Positions 60,006-64,000 of a DNA stretch of 64,000 bases are shown here, one piece after another; within the stretch, counting starts at the first letter, position 1, and every line of letters starts with the position of its first letter. The stretch comes from Crotophaga sulcirostris. Taxonomy: Eukaryota; Chordata; Aves; Cuculiformes; Crotophagidae. The notes beneath the pieces were generated by a model. It made no database searches. It was not told the origin of the DNA and saw only the letters and a list, made by a program, of their open reading frames with translations. The stretch is from positions 190,871 through 254,870 of the forward strand of contig VYZB01000332.1 in assembly GCA_013397455.1 (NCBI GenBank), written 5' to 3'. The position numbers and the translations under genes were made by a program.

Positions 60006-60014
60006 AAGATGGCG
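60006..60014 (+). promoter_or_regulatory. YY1-type motif, + strand
   Basis: AAGATGGCG matches the strand-oriented YY1 motif that usually lies just downstream of a transcription start. It points away from GALNT11. Confidence 0.5.
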
Positions 60015-60650
60015 AGCGCTGAGAGAGGGAGAGTGGCGGGGCTGTGGGGTCCTGCCTGGTCCCTCGTGCTGAGCGTGCACGGCCATGAAGCTACGGGGGA
60101 TTCAGGGCTGGAGGGCTGCGGTTGTGCGGCCTTCAGTCCCCCTCGTCCCTCAGAGTTGCAGTGCCTTTGCCCATCCCACTCCCCTCACGAGTTCTACAAG
60201 AAGTAGTTAGGATGACAAAAGTGGAATATTTCGATTTAAGCTAAAGTAGAGTAAGGTTTCAGCTAAGTAACTGGACTTTTGAAAGTTAGACAGAATGCCT
60301 CTCTGATAGCATGTTTTCTTTATAGCATGTTTTTTTTCAAATAATGTTTTTCCAGACACTGTTCACAGATAAATGATAATGTGTGATCTGTGCTGAACAG
60401 ATGTGTCGTCTTCTATAATCACCTCTGTTTGCAGTCTTTCCTTAATGTGAGAAAAGGCAGCTCAGAGATTTAATTTTAGAGAGGACAACGTCTTAGAAGC
60501 AAAGAAATTCATTCACAGAGCTGGGTGCGTAAGGGGGTGGACCCTCCCCTATGCACATCACTTGATCCAGCTCATGTACATTTGTTTAGGACACTTACAC
60601 TGAGTTCCCATAATTCATTTACATTTGTTAGGAGGCCATTATCTAGACAG

Positions 60651-60684
60651 TTCTAATACACAGCTAGTTCTAATATACAGCTTT
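60651..60684 (+). repeat. 17-bp imperfect tandem duplication
   Basis: Two units starting TTCTAATACACAG and TTCTAATATACAG follow each other at a 17-base period. Confidence 0.7.
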
Positions 60685-61580
60685 ACTAAGTTCCGTCATA
60701 GACACGGTGCCTCTCTGTCTACTCTTGATTCACACCTTGCTAAATCACATCCTCCACATGGCTGTGTAATCCCAGTCTCCTCTTCCCTTAATTGGGTATT
60801 TGAAAACTTAAATTATTTCTGACCATCTACTGATTTCAACTATCACAATGTGGCTGAAGAAAAACTTTTATTTATCTATTTTATTTATCTATTGCTCCTA
60901 TCTAAATGCAAGGTCAGACAGAGAGCTGGCTCCAAAGCTCCAGTTAGCAAGAGATGTGACTGTTGTGAAGTTCATAATAACATTAAAACTAGTTCTTGGA
61001 AAGTAACAGAACATGCATAAGTTTTCTAGGAAAATTTATACATATGCATTTAAGTGGGAAATATATTCTGTTCCCAGCTCTTGTCTCATTATGCATGATT
61101 GATATGCTTGGAAGGGGAGAAATGAGGTGAGGGCCAGGCTGATGGGGCCTATCTGGGCCAGCTAGCGGTCTTTTCCTCACAGAGTAGTTTGAGCAGCTGG
61201 CTGGAATGTGAGGGACTGGTTTCTTCAGTTCTGTGGGAAGGGGGAGATAGCTGAGGGAAATCAACCCCAGCTACACTAAAATAACCTACACTTGGCTTTT
61301 AATGCACTTCTGTAGCAGCAAGAGTTGACATCTTCACAGGTGGAAAGGTGTTGAATTCTCAAATCTTTCATATCCAGAGTAAGTGATCTAACCACTCTCT
61401 GACAAGGCAGAAGGGTAGTGGGATAACTTTACCACTGGTCCATCTTTGTGTGAGACCTGACTTGTCAGGTGCCCTTTTGCGAGGAGCCTGTTGAAACTGG
61501 AAGGCTCATTTGGTTTGTAAACCCCGGTGAGGTTTAAGAACAAACTGTCAGATTTGCTTGGCTTAGTCAGGACTGGGAAG

Positions 61581-61626
61581 GGTTTTTTGTGACTACCCGA
61601 GAGGTTTTTTTTGTGACTACCCAGAT
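61581..61626 (+). repeat. 22-24-bp imperfect tandem duplication
   Basis: GGTTTTTTGTGACTACCCGAGA is followed directly by GGTTTTTTTTGTGACTACCC. The units differ by a two-base change in T-run length and a few end bases. Confidence 0.75.
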
Positions 61627-63328
61627 ACAGAACTTAGGCTTGCTGAGCAACACTTTGGAGATGGCGAATTTTTTTAGTAAAGTAGAAATTAAACAGGGTT
61701 GGCTCACCCAAGCCCAGTCCTTGGTGGATATTGCCACTGGTGTCCAGAGATTATGGAAAAGTGCGTTATAACACAAATAGAGCAGAATACAGAACTTGTC
61801 AAAAAGCTGTAGCTACGGCATTAAAATACAGAGGGCAAAAAGCAATGTGTCATCATAAACTGCAGTAGAGAAAAAGGAGTGACAGCCTGTGGAGGGGTTA
61901 GTGGGTGGATGACAAGGAGGAAGCAGGGATCAAGATGAAAGTAGTGTGCGCACTTAAATGAGATTGCTGTGTAGTCACCGTCCCTGTCAGCCAGCTTTTC
62001 ATAATTCCTGTTTCATAATGCCTAATAGGCAGCTTTGATCTCTCTCTCATAATAATTTAGCCAGAGGACTGGAGGTGTATGTTAAGCTCTTCTAGGTAAA
62101 AGCAACCTCAGCACATATGCAATCTGCTTTCTGCATTATCCTTGAAGTCCTTCTAATTTGTCCATTTCTTGCCTAGCTTGTAATTGCGTGCTTAATCTAC
62201 CCAAAAAAAGCTATTTTAGTTCTTATCAAAAAGGGTTTCCCTGGTGCTTGGATTATCATTTTATTAACAGAATTAATCAACTGCTACTTTTCAGCGTCAC
62301 ATACATTAAGGTCTTTGAGACATGTGTTTCATTTCTCAAAATCCCTGATAATGATAATCTACTCAGCCCAACTGCTTAATGTACCCTCTGATAACTTGTT
62401 AGTGTTAAATAATTGACCCACTTTCTATGTGCTACAGCAAGGGACAAGAACTCACATGAAAGTCCTGGCAAGAAGTTGTAACCCAAAATAATCCTCTGTC
62501 AGCGTGGGTTGTGGTCAGAATTTGAGATCCATATGTACTCAAGCACTGAAATTTCCTTTATTAAATGTTTCTGTTGTTGACACAGACACAAATAAAAAAG
62601 AGAAAAGGATGCACTGAGCTATAAAGTATATTCTTTAAGTCCTACCTCATTTCTTAGAATGGCTCTTCTTCTTTGTGAAAAAAGGTGGATATCCCAAAAC
62701 TCAAACAGAATTAATGTATGTTATTTTTCTAAATCTAAATCGTTCAGAAGAAATTTCTCCAGCCAACATGTAGAACTTGACCAGCTGTGATAAAAAAGAC
62801 TGGAGGAAACTCCAAGCATTCTTCCAGCAACTTGGAGAACTTACATTTGTTAGAGTAGTTTTGTTTTTTAATAATTTGCCTAGGGGCTGTCCATGACTGG
62901 GGTCAGTTTGCACATCCCCTTACTGGAGTTTTTATGAGATGAGGATTTTAAATGGAGTAAACAAGCCCTTGAAAGCACTGGGTGGTTTATTTGGAGTATT
63001 TGAGGAACAAGGACATTTATCTGATTGCATTCAGACTTTTCCTTCCTGTTGTTACTTTCACTGTGTATCACTTAACATGTTGCTTTTCTTGCTTTTGAAA
63101 AGAAAGGTCAAATAACAACTCAGAACATTTCTAAGTGTTTTTCTGATTTGCCCACTCGTCTCAAATACTTTCAAAATCTTGGGCAATATTCATCAAATTT
63201 GACAGTGGGCGGAGATCTCGAAGAGATTATATTCTGAATAGCTTTGCAAAAATAGGTGCCTGAACAGTCTGAATACTCTGAATAGACTATTATCCACTAC
63301 AGAAGGAAAGTCTGTAGAACTGGAAGAC

Positions 63329-63438
63329 TGGATGAGGCACTGAGTGCCATGGTTTAGGTGATGGGATGGTGTTAGTGTTGGCTTATAGGTTGGACTTGAT
63401 GATCTCAAAGGTCCCTTCCAACCTTGTGATACTGTGAT
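63329..63438 (+). repeat. CR1 LINE, 3' end with ATACTGTG-type terminus
   Basis: CTGGATGAGGCACTGAGTGCCATGG, then GGTTGGACTTGATGATCTC and CCCTTCCAACCTTGTGATACTGTGATAA form a CR1 3' end of the same subfamily as the nested insertion at 3368-3422. Confidence 0.85.
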
Positions 63439-64000
63439 AACAAGTTTATTGCACATACTCTTAAAATCTTTAGGAAAACTCAGGAAAGAATCCATGGAGC
63501 TGTTGTGGCTAGTCTACTGACAACATCAGTTCTGTGCTTTGTTCTGTGTGAAAAGGCAAAAAGGATGTTAGGTACATTAAGATAGAAATAAAGAATAAGA
63601 TGTTATACTGATGTAAAACCCAGAGTTCTTGTATGTCTCAAATACTGTGTGGAATTCTCCCTAAAACACCATGAAAGGTAAAGAGGAAAGCAATGAGCTG
63701 ACCTGTGGTGTGGAACTGCTTCCTTAAAGAAAAAAAAGGTGTTTAAATACTCTCCAATAGTTTAACTTGGAGAATTACTATGAAGGAATATGATAATGGC
63801 ATAAAAATCTGTTATGTCATAGAGAAAGTGAGTTCTGTGTTGCTGATAGCACAAGATTTAGGTGTCCTGAGTGAAAATTCCAGGCAGTAAATTTAAAAGA
63901 AACAAAATAAAGCGTGTTTGCTCTTGAGATACAATTGTAAATTGCTACAAGTGTATTGTAGAGGCCAAAAGTATAAATGTGCTCATGAGTGGATTAGAAA

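Larger units (their letters stand above)
58080..60020. promoter_or_regulatory. CpG-rich island, probable GALNT11 promoter, interrupted by an assembly gap
   Basis: GC content and CpG density rise sharply at about 58080 and fall after about 60020, in contrast with the AT-rich surroundings. It lies at the position expected for the 5' end of GALNT11 transcription on the - strand. Several GTGAGG-type donor candidates on the - strand lie near 58150-58180, and CAG|GTAGGC is present near 58038, so exon 1 could end here. The exact start site cannot be seen and may be in the gap. Confidence 0.65.
60210..64000. other. Region upstream of the GALNT11 promoter
   Basis: This is 3.8 kb of AT-rich sequence without a recognisable exon. 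It contains two short imperfect tandem duplications (60651-60684 and 61581-61626) and a CR1 3' end (63329-63438). Mammalian synteny would place GALNTL5 or PRKAG2 further on, but nothing of either is visible here. Confidence 0.6.

Noticed and set aside
58264..60072. Long open frame of about 600 residues rich in Pro, His and Leu
   Set aside because: Two thirds of it is N. The readable part is the 45-bp minisatellite, which stays open in several frames because 45 is a multiple of three and the sequence is very GC-rich. The opposite strand is equally open.
60009..60206. 65-residue + strand ORF starting in the YY1-type motif
   Set aside because: It overlaps a promoter motif and has no recognisable domain; a second short ORF starts at 59978. 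A non-coding divergent transcript is more likely.
1..64000. CRISPR arrays, operons or other prokaryotic systems
   Set aside because: None are present. The 45-bp array is a GC-rich minisatellite without spacers, and the whole window is vertebrate intronic, exonic or intergenic DNA.

Overview
The window looks like bird nuclear DNA. It carries many copies of CR1 LINE 3' ends, ending in the 8-base (ATTCTATG)-type repeats typical of avian CR1. It also has a compact vertebrate exon/intron structure and two genes that are neighbours in other amniotes. The species cannot be fixed from the sequence alone.

Layout. Bases 1-5730 hold the 3' end of a KMT2C (MLL3) histone H3K4 methyltransferase gene on the + strand: four coding exons (1537-1653, 2219-2292, 2694-2802, 3705-3797) encode the last 130 residues, which form most of the SET domain and all of the post-SET motif. 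A 3'UTR of about 1.9 kb follows. About 2 kb of intergenic DNA separates it from the 3' end of GALNT11, which runs on the - strand. All eleven GALNT11 coding exons are present between 42680 (start) and 8477 (stop). They join in frame with GT-AG junctions into 1827 nt, that is 608 residues, the same length as I recall for the human protein. The two genes are convergent (tail to tail), matching the mammalian 7q36 arrangement as I remember it.

Upstream of the GALNT11 start codon is a 5'UTR intron of roughly 15 kb with little recognisable content. It ends in a CpG-rich block (about 58080-60020) interrupted by a 973-base run of N. On the near side of the gap lies a 45-bp minisatellite whose units each carry a consensus 5' splice-site sequence on the GALNT11 strand. 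On the far side lie an SP1/KLF-type GC box, a perfect GTCACGTGAC E-box palindrome and YY1-type motifs on both strands, so this is probably a divergent promoter. Bases 60210-64000 contain no gene I can recognise.

How the genes relate: KMT2C acts in the nucleus, methylating H3K4 at enhancers in COMPASS-like complexes. GALNT11 acts in the Golgi, starting mucin-type O-glycosylation. I see neighbourhood but no shared pathway. The remaining sequence is intronic or intergenic DNA with about ten CR1 fragments (one nested in another), one probable endogenous-retrovirus LTR-like repeat, a possible MIR-like fossil and several short duplications. I did not find a convincing new biological system. The most unusual structures are the splice-donor minisatellite, the promoter flank motifs and a 29-bp perfect repeat shared by two GALNT11 introns.
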